A DNA stretch of 64,000 nt from Symbiodinium natans (taxonomy: Eukaryota; Sar; Dinophyceae; Suessiales; Symbiodiniaceae), in contig CAJNDS010000835.1 in NCBI GenBank assembly GCA_905221605.1, positions 310,001 to 374,000 on the forward strand, written 5' to 3'. The position numbers were made by a program, and so were the translations under genes. The notes beneath the pieces are model-generated. The model did no database searches, was not told the DNA's origin, and saw only the letters and a list, made by a program, of their open reading frames with translations. Shown piece by piece: positions 62,640-64,000 of this stretch (position 1 is its first letter; every line of letters starts with the position of its first letter).

Positions 62640-62745
62640 AAGCTTTCGGTTTCCTTGTTTTGCACGAATTGTTCGGTTTCCTTGTCTTGCAGGAATTGTG
62701 ATTCTTAAAAAGGTTTCCTTGGTTTGCAGGAATTTGATTCTGAAC
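62640..62745 (+). repeat. Three imperfect copies of a roughly 30-bp unit
   Basis: GGTTTCCTTGTTTTGCACGA, GGTTTCCTTGTCTTGCAGGA and GGTTTCCTTGGTTTGCAGGA each continue ATT(T)G. Each contains a TTGCAG acceptor-like end, just upstream of the transporter gene. Confidence 0.75.
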
Positions 62746-62880
62746 CTTCTGATTCACCGGTTGACGCGGCCGCTTGAAACACTGGCCCGAAGCCTTCCAG
62801 CATGAATGTGACATGCCCTTGACCATCGTAAGCAGACACTCTTTTCCCTATCTTTAGTGCGGCGTGGTCCTGCATTCCTG

Positions 62881-64000
62881 ATGAGCTTCGAGGTCGTCGC
62901 AATGTCGGCAGATAAAGCGCCCTGCTGCACTTGCCGGATCTCGAACTATGTGGCCGTTTGCCTTCCTCTCCTCAGTGAGCAGTTTGTCGTGGCTATGCCT
63001 TCATCAATGCTGACGGCTATACGCCTCGAGTCAGCGCTAGACGAATCCACGATCACTTACGTCCTGGCAGTGGGCACCGCGCTCAACGGCGTGGGAAAGT
63101 TTGCCGGTGGAGTCCTGATCGACCGATACGGCGCGCGGCGCTTCCTCTCCGTGTCTTTGTTCTTGATGGTCATCGGGGCCGGCATCTTCGGAACGGGGCA
63201 TCATCTGGCCATGCCTTTGGTCGGCTACGTCATCCTCCAGCTGTGTGCGGCGGGTGGCTGGCTCTCGGCCTGTAAGCTGATGGAGCAGCACTTTGAGCCG
63301 GAATTATGGAGCTGGTGCTTCGCGGTGGTGGGGGTCGGGTCTAGGGCTGGCTCCGCGCTCTCGAAGTTGGCTTTGGGAAGCCTTTTGGAGGTCATGCACT
63401 GGCAGACCATCGCACTGGGCACTGGTGTGGCCATGTTCCTGCTGCGGTATATCTGCCTCTGGTTCATACCTCTCGAGCGAATGACTCCGCAGAGGCGCAC
63501 CCAAGGCGACGGCAAGAGGCCCTGGGGCGAGCGCGTGCTGCGCATCACCTGCAACCCGAGCATGCTCCTGAACTTCTGCACGATCATTGGCTGCTACAGC
63601 CTCGCCCAGGCCACCGAGAACGATGCCCCGCTCATCCTGCAAGACACCTTGCGCCTGAGGCCTGCGGATGCCAGCATATCAGCATCCGTTTTTCCCGCTG
63701 GGCTCTTCATGTCGCTGCTTCTGGTGGCACCCTTGTACTCCCTGCTTCGGAGGAGACGTGCAAAGTTCGCATTGGAGCTATCTCTGCAGGTGCTGGCCGT
63801 GGTTTCGGCCTTCATGCTGGTGAAGGCCGTTTCTTCCGGCTGGTCGGAGATTGCCTTTGAGGTGCTCTTCTTCCTCCTCGCCTTTTCAGTTGGATTGACG
63901 TACTACGTCACCGCGAATATGTTTCCGCTCTTCTATGGCGACGACTGCGCCTTCGCGAGTGCCGTGCTGGACGTGGTGGGCCTGTCCTCGTCGTTCATGT
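62881..64000 (+). CDS. Major facilitator superfamily transporter, 5' part (cut by window end)
   Basis: One uninterrupted frame from ATG 62881 (MSFEVVAMSADKAPCCTC; the in-frame ATG at 62902 is an alternative) to the last base. A good acceptor (CCCTATCTTTAG) lies 23 bases upstream and may take the spliced leader. Hydrophobic helices alternate with short loops. MFS motif A between TM2 and TM3 is clear as GGVLIDRYGARRF, with Asp near residue 81. Later helices include MFLLRYICLWFIPLERM, an intracellular basic loop (TPQRRTQGDGKRPWGERVLR) and LLFLLAF-type segments. The level of similarity does not allow a substrate to be named; organophosphate:Pi or monocarboxylate-type antiporters are possibilities. 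It follows gene A on the same strand. Whether it lies in a further intron of gene A or after its end cannot be decided here. Confidence 0.88.
   Translation, partial: MSFEVVAMSADKAPCCTCRISNYVAVCLPLLSEQFVVAMPSSMLTAIRLESALDESTITYVLAVGTALNGVGKFAGGVLIDRYGARRFLSVSLFLMVIGAGIFGTGHHLAMPLVGYVILQLCAAGGWLSACKLMEQHFEPELWSWCFAVVGVGSRAGSALSKLALGSLLEVMHWQTIALGTGVAMFLLRYICLWFIPLERMTPQRRTQGDGKRPWGERVLRITCNPSMLLNFCTIIGCYSLAQATENDAPLILQDTLRLRPADASISASVFPAGLFMSLLLVAPLYSLLRRRRAKFALELSLQVLAVVSAFMLVKAVSSGWSEIAFEVLFFLLAFSVGLTYYVTANMFPLFYGDDCAFASAVLDVVGLSSSFM

Overview
The window looks like nuclear DNA of a dinoflagellate, probably of the Symbiodiniaceae/Suessiales type. The evidence is that every gene I can support lies on the + strand; introns use GT, GC and GA donors with AG|G acceptors; introns are filled with TTTAGGG-type (plant/dinoflagellate telomere) repeats; there are fragments of the dinoflagellate spliced leader (DinoSL); and protein families typical of dinoflagellates are present. 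No bacterial operon, CRISPR array, rRNA or tRNA was seen.

Layout. (1) 1-7.1 kb: a copia-type LTR retrotransposon with one intact 2140-codon frame. Besides gag, protease, integrase, reverse transcriptase and RNase H it carries a CCCH zinc finger, a cytosine-methyltransferase-like block between integrase and RT, and a C-terminal 2OG-Fe(II) dioxygenase-like (TET/JBP-type) domain. (2) 7.5-12.5 kb: isolated exon-like islands of unknown genes, an inverted repeat and low-complexity DNA. (3) 13.3-14.8 kb: an intronless cyclophilin-TPR gene with a DinoSL relict upstream, so probably a retrogene. (4) about 15-25 kb: small exons of the C-terminal half of a dinoflagellate coiled-coil/EF-hand protein with two 'GWVT' repeat domains. 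(5) 25-35.4 kb: mostly telomere-like arrays, degenerate repeats and a MITE. (6) 35.6-62.5 kb: a second, very long gene of what seems to be the same family (gene A). I could chain 30 of its 32 exons in phase; several are only 16-60 bp, and the 3' end may lie beyond the window. (7) Gene A intron 10 (43394-51920) holds a complete 10-exon mitochondrial stomatin-like-2 (SLP-2) gene. Intron 8 of that gene (47835-50736) holds a complete 4-exon secreted vWD-like gene. This is a three-level nest with all genes on the same strand. (8) 62.9-64.0 kb: the 5' part of an MFS transporter, cut by the window end.

Gene-poor DNA is dominated by interstitial telomere-like arrays in both orientations, a minisatellite of about 33 copies, a GAA tract of about 340 bp, several small terminal-inverted-repeat elements and short motifs that recur from intron to intron. 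The most unusual items are the retrotransposon's two DNA-modification-like domains, the nested-gene architecture, and the telomere-repeat/motif grammar of the introns. Family assignments rest on motif recognition by eye; no database search was possible.
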